Shown: piece after piece, positions 14,769 through 23,056 of the stretch
How positions within the stretch are numbered: the stretch's first letter is position 1
How the letters are laid out: each line of letters begins with the position of its first letter
Assembly (NCBI GenBank): GCA_003164095.1
Contig: PLRX01000049.1
Span: 1 to 35,137, forward strand
From: Acidimicrobiaceae bacterium
GTDB lineage: Bacteria > Actinomycetota > Acidimicrobiia > Acidimicrobiales > RAAP-2
Length of the DNA stretch: 35,137 nt
Direction: 5' to 3'
Made by a program: the position numbers and the translations under genes
The notes under the pieces: model-generated
Databases searched by the model: none
Seen by the model: only the letters and a program-made list of their open reading frames with translations
What the model was told of the DNA's origin: nothing

Positions 14769-16010
14769 TCAGGCCAGCCCGCGCTGGCTGGCCAGCGCCT
14801 CGTTGGCCTGCTGGCCGGCGAACGTGTCGGAGAAGGCCTCGGTCCCGTCCTGTTGGACCACGACGAAGTACAGCCACGAGCCGGCCGGCGGGTCCAGTGC
14901 TGCCTCGAGGGCGTCCTGTGACGGGAAGCAGGTGGGCGTGGGCGGCAGCCCCTTGTGCAGGTAGGTGTTGTACGGGCTGTCCGTCCTGAGGTCCGCCGAT
15001 GTGACGGTGCCCCCGTCGCGGCCGAGCGCGTAGAGCACGGTCGAGTCCATCTGGAGTGGCATGTCGCTGGCCAGCCGGTTGTAGACGACACGGGCGACGG
15101 GACCCATGTTCTTCGTCAGGACCCCCTCCTTCTCCACGATGGAGGCCACCGTCACCACCTGGTAGGGCGTATACCCGAGCCGGGCGGCCCCCGCAGCCAG
15201 CCCCACGGACGCGGCACGGGTGTCGAACCGGTCGACCATCTGCTCGAGCAGCTGGCGGTCGGTCTCGCCCGGTAGGACCGTGTACGTACCGGTCGCCAGC
15301 AGGCCCTCCAGGCTGGTCACACCGGCCGGCTGCCAGGGCGACGTCACCTCGCCGCTCGTGGCCACGTGCAGGAAGGTAGAGGCGTCGTGGCCCGGCAGCT
15401 GGCCCACCCGATCCGCCAGCTCGGACACCGTGAACCCGGGAGGCACCACCAGCGCGAACACGTTGGGCCCGGTCATCAGCAACTGGCGCACGGCGTCGAA
15501 CGACGAGTGCTGCTCGAACGCGTAGCTGCCGGCCTGCACGCCCGGCACGCTGTTGAACTGGCTCCACAGGCGGAAGGCGAACGAACTGCCGATGACGCCC
15601 TTGGACGCCAGGAGCGAAGCCGTCGAGCTGACCCCGGCACCGGCCGGCACGGTCACCAGGACCTGGGGACCGGGCGGTCCCGACGGGGACGCCTCGTGCT
15701 GGACCCAGACGTAGCCCCCGACGAGGAGGACCAGTCCGGCCAGGATGACGACGACCGCCGCGATCCGCCAGGGGTGGCGCGATCCCCGTGTGGTGCCCCG
15801 GGAGCCCCGCGGCGGTGGCCGACGGGATGGCGCGGTCCCGGGGCGACTCCCGTCGGGCGCGACGTCGTAGGGCACCGCCCCGTCGTCAGGCGACGCACCG
15901 GCGTCGGACAGCGCCTCGGAGGGCTCCCCGGCCGGCACCGACGGCAGGTTCCACGGACTCTCCAGCGGGTCCTCGGGGCCGGTCACGGCACCCGCCGTGC
16001 GTCGAGCCAT
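14769..16010 (-). CDS. mltG: Endolytic transglycosylase MltG (YceG-like)
   Basis: 413 residues. A long Pro/Ser/Gly-rich cytoplasmic N-terminus (about 80 residues) leads to one span, IAAVVVILAGLVLLVGGYVW, then an extracytoplasmic LysM-like part and the YceG domain. The catalytic Glu lies in VTVASIVEKEGVLTKNM; VVYNRLASDMPLQMDSTVLY and DSPYNTYLHKGLPPTP are family signatures. The enzyme cuts nascent glycan strands and sets their length. The first 28 bases overlap the end of ruvX, so translation of the two is likely coupled. Confidence 0.93.
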   Translation of the reverse strand: MARRTAGAVTGPEDPLESPWNLPSVPAGEPSEALSDAGASPDDGAVPYDVAPDGSRPGTAPSRRPPPRGSRGTTRGSRHPWRIAAVVVILAGLVLLVGGYVWVQHEASPSGPPGPQVLVTVPAGAGVSSTASLLASKGVIGSSFAFRLWSQFNSVPGVQAGSYAFEQHSSFDAVRQLLMTGPNVFALVVPPGFTVSELADRVGQLPGHDASTFLHVATSGEVTSPWQPAGVTSLEGLLATGTYTVLPGETDRQLLEQMVDRFDTRAASVGLAAGAARLGYTPYQVVTVASIVEKEGVLTKNMGPVARVVYNRLASDMPLQMDSTVLYALGRDGGTVTSADLRTDSPYNTYLHKGLPPTPTCFPSQDALEAALDPPAGSWLYFVVVQQDGTEAFSDTFAGQQANEALASQRGLA

Positions 16011-16438
16011 GCCGTGAGCAGGATGGCCGCCGCCGTCTGGTCCACCACGGCCCGCTGGTCACGGCCCCGGGTGCCGCCGGCGGTCAGGGCCTGGTGGGCG
16101 CTGACCGTCGTCAGGCGCTCGTCGAACAGCTCGACGGCGACGCCGCGGTCGGCCAGCAGTCCGGCCAGCGCCTCGGCCTCGACCTCGGCGGCGCGGGCGG
16201 CGGTGCCCCTGCTGCCGTCGAGCGAGAGCGGATGGCCGACCACCACGACGACCGCCTCCTCCTCGACGGCCAGGTCGACGAGCGCCCGACGGTCCCGTTC
16301 GGCGTCACCACTGCGTTGCAGTGTGCCGCGCGGGGTGGCGAGCGTGCCGGCGGAGTCGCTCACCGCGATCCCGATGCGGCGGGCGCCGAGGTCGACTCCG
16401 AGAGCCCGTCCGGGACGGGCCGGACGATCGGTCGTCAC
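15983..16438 (-). CDS. ruvX: Putative Holliday junction resolvase / pre-16S rRNA nuclease YqgF
   Basis: 151 residues with an RNase H-like fold: the first acidic strand in ALGVDLGARRIGIAVSD, VVVVVGHPLSLDG, a Glu strand in VELFDERLTTVSAHQAL, and the last Asp in AVVDQTAAAILLTAWLD. Family members process the 5' end of pre-16S rRNA and have been proposed to resolve recombination junctions. It sits between alaS (7 bases upstream) and mltG (28-base overlap), the usual order. Confidence 0.92.
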   Translation of the reverse strand: MTTDRPARPGRALGVDLGARRIGIAVSDSAGTLATPRGTLQRSGDAERDRRALVDLAVEEEAVVVVVGHPLSLDGSRGTAARAAEVEAEALAGLLADRGVAVELFDERLTTVSAHQALTAGGTRGRDQRAVVDQTAAAILLTAWLDARRVP

Positions 16439-16444
16439 CGGTCG

Positions 16445-19036
16445 TCAGGCACCCGTCATCAGCCGGCGCGCCTCGGCGAGCGCCCCGTCGATACCGGAGG
16501 GGTCCTTGCCGCCGGCGACGGCCAGTTCGGGCTTGCCGCCGCCCCCGCCACCCAGCAGCGGGGCGATCTGCTTCACCAGGTCGCCGGCATGGGCGCCCGT
16601 GCCGTCGGCGGCGACCGCCACCGACGCCTTGGCACCGTCGGGACTGCCGCCGAGCACGACGACGCGCAGGTCGCCCCGGGTGCGGACGGCCTGGGCCAGG
16701 TCGCGCAGCTGGTCGGGCACGAGCCCGTCCCGGCGGGCTACGACAGCACCGTCGACCGCCGAGCCGATCAACGAGCCGGCCTCGGCCAGGAGCTCCTTCG
16801 ACCGGGCCTGCTCGAGCGACTTTTCCGCGGCCCGCTGGCGCTCCAGCAGCCGCTCGATGGCCTCCCCGACGTGCTCGGGGTCGGTGCGCAGCAGCGTGGC
16901 CGCCTCGGCGAGCAGGAGCTCCCGCTCCGCCGTGCGCTCGAGCGCACCGGTGCCGGTTACCGCTTCGATCCGACGCGTGTTGGAGCCGATGGACGCCTCC
17001 GACACCACGGTGATGGGCCCGATCATCCCGAGGGCTCCGACGTGGGTACCACCGCACAGCTCGACCGAATGGGGGCCCGCCCGGACCACCCGGACACGCT
17101 CGCCGTACTTGTCGCCGAAGAAGGCCAGGGCGCCCATGGCCTCGGCCTCGGCCTTGGACCTCTCCTCGACCACGACCGGCTCGTCGGTCAGCACGTCGGC
17201 GTTGGCCAGCGCGGTGACTTCCTGGAGTTGCTGGGGCGTGACGGCCCCGTGGTGGCTGAAGTCGAACCGCAGGCGGTCGGGAGCCACCAGCGAGCCCTGC
17301 TGGCGCACCTGGTCGCCGAGCACGGTGCGCAGGGCGGCGTGCAGGAGGTGGGTCCCGGTGTGGTTCCGCCGCAGTGCGTCGCGGCGGGTCCCGTCGATGG
17401 CGGCCAGCGCGTCCTGGCCGGCGAACAGCTCACCAGTCACCGTGGCGCGGTGGGACGTGAGGCCCGGCAGTGCCGACACCGTGTCGTAGACGAAGGCGGT
17501 GCCCGTCTCGGTGACGATGGTGCCGATGTCCCCCATCTGTCCGCCACCTTCGGCATAGAAGGGTGTGCGGTCGAGGAAGACTTCCACCTGGCCGGCACGT
17601 TCGGGGTCGTCGTCGACGAGCACGGCCACCACCCGGGCCGGAGCGGAGTACCCGTCGGGCGACCGGCCGACGAACACGGTGCGCCCCTCGGTGTCGAGCA
17701 CCGACCGGTACGCCGCGTCACCGGCCGTGGCCCGACCGGCGCGGGCGGCGGCCCGTGCCTGGGTGCGCTGCCGGTCCATGGCCTCCTCGAATCCCTCCAG
17801 GTCGACCTCCGAGCCGACCTCCGAGGCGATCTCGACGGTGAGCTCGACGGGGAACCCGTAGGTGTCGTGCAGCCGGAAGGCGACCTCGCCCGGGACCGTG
17901 GTGGCGCCAGAGGCCAGGACCTCCTCGAGGATGGCCGAGCCGGTCGCCAGGGTGCGCAGGAAGCCCTCCTCCTCGCGCCCGACCACGTCGACGATCAGCC
18001 GGTGCTGCTCGGCCAGGCTCGGGTGGGCGCTTCCGAGGACGCCGACGGCGGTGTCCACCAGGCGCTCGGTGCACGGCTGGTCCACGCCCAGCTGCCTCGC
18101 CCGGCGGACGGCACGACGGATGATCCGGCGCAGGACGTAACCGCGGCCCTCGTTGGACGTCAGGACGCCGTCGGCGACCAGCATCGACATGGCCCGCCCG
18201 TGGTCGGCCATGATCCGCAGTCCCACGTCGGTCGCCTCGTCACGACCGTACGTCTGTCCGGTAATGGACTGGGCCACGTCGAGCATCGGCACGTAGAGGT
18301 CCGTGTCGTACAACGAGTCGACGCCCTGGATGACCGGGAGGATGCGCTCGAGACCGGCACCGGTGTCGATGCTCGGCCGGGGCAGCGGCTCGGTGCTCCC
18401 GTCTGCACTGCGGTTGTACTGCATGAAGACGAGGTTCCAGATCTCGACGAAGCGCTCCGAACCGCCGAAGGCGGGCCCGCCGTCCGCCCCGTAGGCCGGT
18501 CCCTTGTCGATGAAGATCTCACTGCTCGGCCCGCACGGACCGGTGTCGCCCATCTTCCAGAAGTTGTCGTCACCCAGGCGCTGGATCCGCTCGGGCCGGA
18601 CGCCCACGACATCGCGCCAGATCGCCTCGGCGTCGTCGTCGGTCTCGTAGACGGTCACCCAGAGTCGGTCGCCGTCGATGCCCAGGACCTCGGTGACCAG
18701 CTCCCACGCGAAGGGGATGGCGTCGGACTTGAAGTAGTCCCCGAAGCTGAAGTTGCCCAGCATCTCGAAGAAGGTGCAGTGGCGCAGCGTCGTGCCGACG
18801 ATGTCGATGTCGACCGTGCGGAAACACTTCTGGACCGAGGTGGCACGCGACCACGGCGGTACCTCGTCGCCCAGGAAGAACGGCTTGAAGGGCACCATGC
18901 CGGCGATCGTGAACAGCACCGACGGGTCGTGGGGGATCAGGCTGGCCGACGGCACGGCCGTGTGGCCGCGCTCCACGAAGAAGCGGGTGAATGCGTCGCG
19001 CAGGTGATCGGCGTCGGGCGCCGTGCCAGGGGTCAC
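16445..19036 (-). CDS. alaS: Alanyl-tRNA synthetase
   Basis: 863 residues with all domains. The aminoacylation domain begins AFTRFFVERGHTAVPSASL, then VLFTIAGMVPFKPFFLG and SVQKCFRTVDIDIVGTTLRH; the tRNA-recognition region follows. The editing domain has its zinc-site pieces HTGTH (about residues 556-560) and CGGTHVG (about 659), so Ser/Gly-mischarged tRNA should be cleared. The C-terminal DHHA1-like C-Ala part ends GGGGGKPELAVAGGKD. GTG start at 19036. It is preceded by two small membrane-protein genes and followed 6 bases later by ruvX. Confidence 0.97.
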   Translation of the reverse strand: MTPGTAPDADHLRDAFTRFFVERGHTAVPSASLIPHDPSVLFTIAGMVPFKPFFLGDEVPPWSRATSVQKCFRTVDIDIVGTTLRHCTFFEMLGNFSFGDYFKSDAIPFAWELVTEVLGIDGDRLWVTVYETDDDAEAIWRDVVGVRPERIQRLGDDNFWKMGDTGPCGPSSEIFIDKGPAYGADGGPAFGGSERFVEIWNLVFMQYNRSADGSTEPLPRPSIDTGAGLERILPVIQGVDSLYDTDLYVPMLDVAQSITGQTYGRDEATDVGLRIMADHGRAMSMLVADGVLTSNEGRGYVLRRIIRRAVRRARQLGVDQPCTERLVDTAVGVLGSAHPSLAEQHRLIVDVVGREEEGFLRTLATGSAILEEVLASGATTVPGEVAFRLHDTYGFPVELTVEIASEVGSEVDLEGFEEAMDRQRTQARAAARAGRATAGDAAYRSVLDTEGRTVFVGRSPDGYSAPARVVAVLVDDDPERAGQVEVFLDRTPFYAEGGGQMGDIGTIVTETGTAFVYDTVSALPGLTSHRATVTGELFAGQDALAAIDGTRRDALRRNHTGTHLLHAALRTVLGDQVRQQGSLVAPDRLRFDFSHHGAVTPQQLQEVTALANADVLTDEPVVVEERSKAEAEAMGALAFFGDKYGERVRVVRAGPHSVELCGGTHVGALGMIGPITVVSEASIGSNTRRIEAVTGTGALERTAERELLLAEAATLLRTDPEHVGEAIERLLERQRAAEKSLEQARSKELLAEAGSLIGSAVDGAVVARRDGLVPDQLRDLAQAVRTRGDLRVVVLGGSPDGAKASVAVAADGTGAHAGDLVKQIAPLLGGGGGGKPELAVAGGKDPSGIDGALAEARRLMTGA

Positions 19037-19047
19037 GACTGGAAATC

Positions 19048-19449
19048 CTAGTTGCCCAGGTGGGAAGGGGATCTCCGGGCGGCACGCCGGGCCCGTCGTG
19101 TCGGTGGGTGGACGGGCGCACCCGAGGTGTCCACGGAGGGAGGGTCGACCGGTGCCCGGCCCGACACCTCGTCGGGTAGCCGGCCGTCCGGCGCGGTGGC
19201 GAACACGCTCCAGAGCTCGTCCTCGCGCCGTCGCTTCTCGAGGCGCGCCGTGGCCACCGCCTCGCGGACGCGGCCGCCGGTGCTCGAGGCGGCCTGACGG
19301 GCCGTCCGACCCACCTCGACGACCAGCGCGTCGGGCTGCAGGCGGGCCTGGGCGACCTCCAGGGTGCGCCGGAGCTTCCGCTCGGCGTACAGCGACGATG
19401 CGGCGCCGACCACGACGCCCGTGACGAGCCAGACGGTGCGACGGGCCAC
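19048..19449 (-). CDS. Small membrane-anchored protein of the DUF948-alaS interval (DUF6167-like)
   Basis: 133 residues: an N-terminal membrane helix (RRTVWLVTGVVVGAASSLYA), then a charged helical segment AERKLRRTLEVAQARLQ, and a Pro/Arg-rich tail. A small protein of this design between a DUF948 gene and alaS is common in actinobacteria. Function unknown; the position suggests an envelope-associated role or simply conserved cotranscription. It starts 2 bases after the upstream stop and ends 11 bases before alaS. The family assignment is from memory of gene order and topology. Confidence 0.72.
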   Translation of the reverse strand: MARRTVWLVTGVVVGAASSLYAERKLRRTLEVAQARLQPDALVVEVGRTARQAASSTGGRVREAVATARLEKRRREDELWSVFATAPDGRLPDEVSGRAPVDPPSVDTSGAPVHPPTRRARRAARRSPSHLGN

Positions 19450-19451
19450 CG

Positions 19452-19862
19452 CTACCGGCTCCGGTCCCGCACGGTGGTGGCCCCGTTGCGACGCGACAGC
19501 GACGGGTCCTCCGAGTTCGCCAGCCGGCGGATGCCCGAGGCGGCGCCGGCTCGCACGGCCAGGACCTTCACGACCGGGTTGGCGAAGGCCCGGTAGGCGA
19601 GGCGCGAGGCGGAGTCCACGGTGGCGTGCACCGATTCGGTGGTGTCGAGGACGGCGCCCACCCGCTCCATTTCGGCGGCGGCCTGCCCGACCACCCGGTG
19701 GGCGTCGGCCACCAGGGGCACGGTCTGGCGCTTGAGGTCGTCGGCGAGCGCCCCGACCCGGGCGACCTCCCGACGCAGCGAGGCGATCGCCACCAGCAGG
19801 CCCACCACGGCCAGCAGGCAGGCGATGCTGGCCACCAGGACGGCGATCTGACCGGAGCTCAT
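19452..19862 (-). CDS. DUF948-family membrane protein
   Basis: 136 residues with an N-terminal span (IAVLVASIACLLAVVGLLVA) followed by a long helical region (SLRREVARVGALADDLKRQT, then repeated Val/Ala-rich helices) and a polar tail. This is the DUF948 layout, a single anchor with an apolipophorin-like coiled region. Role unknown. It is the probable first gene of the operon running to aroE; a TACACT hexamer lies 9 bases before its ATG. Confidence 0.82.
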   Translation of the reverse strand: MSSGQIAVLVASIACLLAVVGLLVAIASLRREVARVGALADDLKRQTVPLVADAHRVVGQAAAEMERVGAVLDTTESVHATVDSASRLAYRAFANPVVKVLAVRAGAASGIRRLANSEDPSLSRRNGATTVRDRSR

Positions 19863-19871
19863 GATCGACTC

Positions 19872-19877
19872 AGTGTA
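19872..19877 (-). promoter_or_regulatory. -10 hexamer TACACT for the DUF948-alaS-ruvX-mltG-aroE operon
   Basis: TACACT, then 9 bases, then the ATG at 19862. The predicted +1 leaves a 5' leader of about 3 bases, too short for a Shine-Dalgarno sequence. Confidence 0.5.
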
Positions 19878-19887
19878 GAGGGCGCTG

Positions 19888-19903
19888 CCCCACGACAGTG
19901 GGG
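19888..19903 (-). terminator. Hairpin downstream of the S53 peptidase gene
   Basis: CCCCAC and GTGGGG form a perfect 6-bp stem with a 4-base loop, 15 bases past the peptidase stop and just before the DUF948 promoter. No T-run follows, as is common for actinobacterial terminators, so this is a candidate only. Confidence 0.4.
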
Positions 19904-19917
19904 AGACTCCGGTCGGG

Positions 19918-22900
19918 TCACGTGGCGGCCATGCCCACTACGGGCTCGTTCAGCGTGAGGTTGCCGGCCGAGCCGTAGAACCTGGCCGTACCGTACGAGA
20001 AGATGCCGCCGTCGGAGGCCACCAGCCAGTAGCCGTCGCCGGTGAGGTCGACGGACATGCCCACCACCGGTTTGTTGAGGACGAGGTTGCCCGCCGAGCC
20101 GTGGAAGGCGGCGTCGCCGTAGGAGAAGATGCCGCCGTCGGAGGCCACCAGCCAGTAGCCGTCGCCGTCCGTGGTGGTCGCCATGCCCACCACCGGTCTG
20201 TTGAGCACGAGGTTGCCGGCCGAGCCGTGGAAGACGGCGTCGCCGTAGGAGAAGATGCCGCCGTCGGAGGCGACCAGCCAGTAGCCCTTGCCGTCCGGGG
20301 TGGCGGCCATGCCGACGATCGGCTTGTTGAGGGCGATGTTGCCGGTCGAGCCGTAGAAGACGGCGTCGCCGTAGGCGAACACCCCGCCGTCGGAGGCCAC
20401 GAGCCAGTAGCCCTGCCCGTCGGGGGTGGCGGCCATGCCGACGATCGGATGGGACAGGAAGGTACCGGCGGCGGAGCCGGCCCACACGGCGCTGCCGAAG
20501 GCCAGGACCTGGCCGTCGGCCCCCACCATCCAGTAGCCGGTGTCACCGGGGGCCATGGCCGTCCCGACCACCGGGCCGGACAGCGCCCGTCCCGCGGCCG
20601 AGCCGTAGAAGGCGGCTGCCCCATAGGTGAACACCCCGCCGTCGGACGCGGCCATCAGGTAGCCCGGCAGGGCGTAGTCGTAGGCCGACGCCGGACCGGC
20701 GGGGCTGGTGCCGAACAGCGGCACGGTGACGTGGACGGTCACGGAGCCGCCACCGGACGGCCCGGGCGGCACCACCGCGGTCAGCGTGGTCGACGAGATG
20801 ACCCGGTAGGAGGTGGCCGACACCGATCCGAAGGTGACCCCGGTAGCGCCGGTGACGCCGGTGAACCCGGTGCCCTCGACGGTCACGGTGCCGCCACCGG
20901 CGGTCGGGCCCTTGGCCGCCGCCACGGAGGTGACCTGGGGCGACGTGAAGGTGAACCGGGACGCGCTGACCACGGGGCTGGTGCCCGCCGCCGTGCCCGT
21001 GGTGGTGACGGTCACGCCGACAGTCCCGCCATAGGTGACGTCAGGGGTCTTGACGGTCACCGACGTCGGGGTGGACGCGACCACCGTCGCCGCCGTGTGA
21101 CCGAAGTGGACCACCGGCGTGCCGGTGCCGAAGCCGGTACCCGAGATCGTCACCGTGGTGCCACCGAACGCCTTGCCCGACGACGGGCTCACCGAGGTGA
21201 CCGTCGGGCAGCCGGCGGCCGAACCCGACAGCAGGCCGAGGAGCTGGGCCGCCCGGGGGCTCCCCCACCCGGATGCCAGGTCGTAGCCGGCCCGCGCCGT
21301 GTACGCCGTGCCGCCGAACAGCGCGTTGGTGCCCGAGGTGATGTCGTTGAACGACGAGGCCGCCCCCGAGCTGTAGAGGGCGGGGCCGAGCTGACCCGCG
21401 GGGCTCGTACATCCCTGGTTGGTGTCGGTCACCAGGGCCGCCCACAGGGGCGACGCCTGGCTCGTCCCGCCGAAGGTCCACCAGGTGCCGGACCAGAACA
21501 CGATGTCGCCGTGGGCCGGGTCGGCCGACGCCGACACGTCGGGGACCTCACGACACTGCTGGGTCTGCGAACTGCCGCAGGTGTACGAGGTGTCGGCCGA
21601 CTGGGCCGATGCCACTAGCTGATAAGGCGGGGCCACGAAGTCGGACGAGTTGCCCCCGCCACCACCGCTCGGGGGCTCGCCACTGGGGTCGTCCCAGACC
21701 GTCTCGGTGGGGGCACCAGGTGACGCCGACGTCAACGACGTGCCACCCACCCCGGTCACGTCGGGCTGGTCGGCCGGATCGTCGACGGCCAGCTGGGTGT
21801 CCGGCGCGATGTACGTCCAGCAGTCGCTCGACCCGGTGTCACCCGACGCCGCCAGGATCGACTGGCCCTGGCTTGCCGCCTCGGCGAACAGTGTGGACTC
21901 CTGCGACTGGTAGGCGGGGTCCATCATGGCCTCGCACTCGCCCCAGCTCGTCGAGAGGACCTTGGCCACGTCCTGGGTGACCATGGCCATATACGTGTCG
22001 ATCGGACCATTGCCATTGCCGTTGGGTCCCGAGTAGACACGGATGGACGCCCCCGGGGCGAGCCCGGCGATGACCTCGATGTCGAGCGCCGCCTCGCCCG
22101 CCTGGCCCCCTGTGGCACCGCCGTCGACCGGGATCGTGGTGACCGGGACGTTCGTCCCGTAACACGCCTGGTACGCCTGGATGTCCGACGCGGTGAAGGG
22201 CTCGAGCTCGAAGATGCCGACGGTCTGGCCGGCGCCGACCCGGCCGTTCGCGTACAACGACGACAGTCCGTAGGTCTGGGCGAGCTCGGTGGCCGTCCAC
22301 CCGGACTGGAAGCCGCTGATGGCCGAGCACGCCTGCGGCCCGACCTGGCTGCGGGGTGACACCGACGGCCCGCCGGGCGAGGGTGCCCGCGGTACCTGGC
22401 CGACGATCTGGGGTGTGGCCGTGGCCTGGTCGCCCAGGCCGAGCACACCGGTGACCTGGGCAGCCAACGACGACGGGACGAGGGGGTCCTTCGTGGCAAG
22501 TCGGGCCGTTCGGCCGGAGGACAGCCGGGCCTGCACCAGCGGGACGGCGAAGGCGGCCTCCACCTGCGTGGTCGTGCCGGAGGCGGGAGTGATCATCCCG
22601 TCCTCAGACGTGGCCCCGACCGTCAGGCCCGTGCCCGCCAACCAGCGCCGCGTGGCGGCGATGGTGGCGGGTGTCGGACCGAACACCGTGCCGAACTGTC
22701 CGGCGGCCAGGTACTGGTGGTACTTCGGGTTGCCGGGTGTCGACACAGCGGTCACGAATGCGGCCAGGGCGGCCGGGTCACGCGGGCGTAGTGCGACCTC
22801 GACGGTCAGCCGGGCGGCGCCGTCGGCCGGGCCGAGCACGGTGGAGCCGGAGGGCACGGTCACGACCGTCCCGGCCAGTCGGACCATGGGGGCCGGGGCG

Positions 22901-23010
22901 GCGGCGGCATCGACCGCCGGCGTCAGCGCCGTGGCGACGATGAGCAGGGTCCCGGCGGCCACCAGAGCACGGCGGAAGGGCCCCGACGGGCGTGGCAGGG
23001 TCCCACTCAC
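19918..23010 (-). CDS. Secreted sedolisin (S53) peptidase with IPT/TIG domains and C-terminal repeats
   Basis: 1030 residues from the GTG at 23010, chosen because a signal peptide follows directly (RRALVAAGTLLIVATALTPA, with an AAAAPA cleavage region); the frame is open to 23337 but overlaps rarA. Residues 45-200 are the pro-kumamolisin propeptide. The S53 catalytic domain has Glu306 and Asp310 (GEAALDIE), oxyanion Asp391 (AASGDTGSSD), Ser517 (FGGTSQASP) and a calcium-site Asp556 (FNDITSG) with YDLASGWGSP. Two IPT/TIG beta domains follow (about 601-780), then six repeats of about 42 residues of the GYWLVASDGGIFSYGDA type. It is likely an acid-active secreted endopeptidase that removes its own propeptide; the repeats may form a propeller that binds the substrate or cell surface. 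Confidence 0.93.
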   Translation of the reverse strand: MSGTLPRPSGPFRRALVAAGTLLIVATALTPAVDAAAAPAPMVRLAGTVVTVPSGSTVLGPADGAARLTVEVALRPRDPAALAAFVTAVSTPGNPKYHQYLAAGQFGTVFGPTPATIAATRRWLAGTGLTVGATSEDGMITPASGTTTQVEAAFAVPLVQARLSSGRTARLATKDPLVPSSLAAQVTGVLGLGDQATATPQIVGQVPRAPSPGGPSVSPRSQVGPQACSAISGFQSGWTATELAQTYGLSSLYANGRVGAGQTVGIFELEPFTASDIQAYQACYGTNVPVTTIPVDGGATGGQAGEAALDIEVIAGLAPGASIRVYSGPNGNGNGPIDTYMAMVTQDVAKVLSTSWGECEAMMDPAYQSQESTLFAEAASQGQSILAASGDTGSSDCWTYIAPDTQLAVDDPADQPDVTGVGGTSLTSASPGAPTETVWDDPSGEPPSGGGGGNSSDFVAPPYQLVASAQSADTSYTCGSSQTQQCREVPDVSASADPAHGDIVFWSGTWWTFGGTSQASPLWAALVTDTNQGCTSPAGQLGPALYSSGAASSFNDITSGTNALFGGTAYTARAGYDLASGWGSPRAAQLLGLLSGSAAGCPTVTSVSPSSGKAFGGTTVTISGTGFGTGTPVVHFGHTAATVVASTPTSVTVKTPDVTYGGTVGVTVTTTGTAAGTSPVVSASRFTFTSPQVTSVAAAKGPTAGGGTVTVEGTGFTGVTGATGVTFGSVSATSYRVISSTTLTAVVPPGPSGGGSVTVHVTVPLFGTSPAGPASAYDYALPGYLMAASDGGVFTYGAAAFYGSAAGRALSGPVVGTAMAPGDTGYWMVGADGQVLAFGSAVWAGSAAGTFLSHPIVGMAATPDGQGYWLVASDGGVFAYGDAVFYGSTGNIALNKPIVGMAATPDGKGYWLVASDGGIFSYGDAVFHGSAGNLVLNRPVVGMATTTDGDGYWLVASDGGIFSYGDAAFHGSAGNLVLNKPVVGMSVDLTGDGYWLVASDGGIFSYGTARFYGSAGNLTLNEPVVGMAAT
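19921..20670 (-). repeat. Six about 126-bp repeats in the peptidase 3' end
   Basis: Each unit encodes about 42 residues: GYWLVASDGG, a G-x-F-x-YG core, F-x-GS-x-G, then L-x-P-VVGMA. The last three units are nearly identical at DNA level, while the first two have drifted. The gene stops exactly where a seventh unit would begin. Confidence 0.88.
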
Positions 23011-23056
23011 CCCTGCAGTCTGTCCCAGGTACGGCACGCCGTGGACGCGGGGGCGC

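Noticed and set aside
15788-19051. Plus-strand frame of over 1000 codons opposite mltG, ruvX and alaS
   Set aside because: High-GC antisense shadow; Gly/Arg/His-rich composition without domains, and the minus strand holds clear conserved genes.
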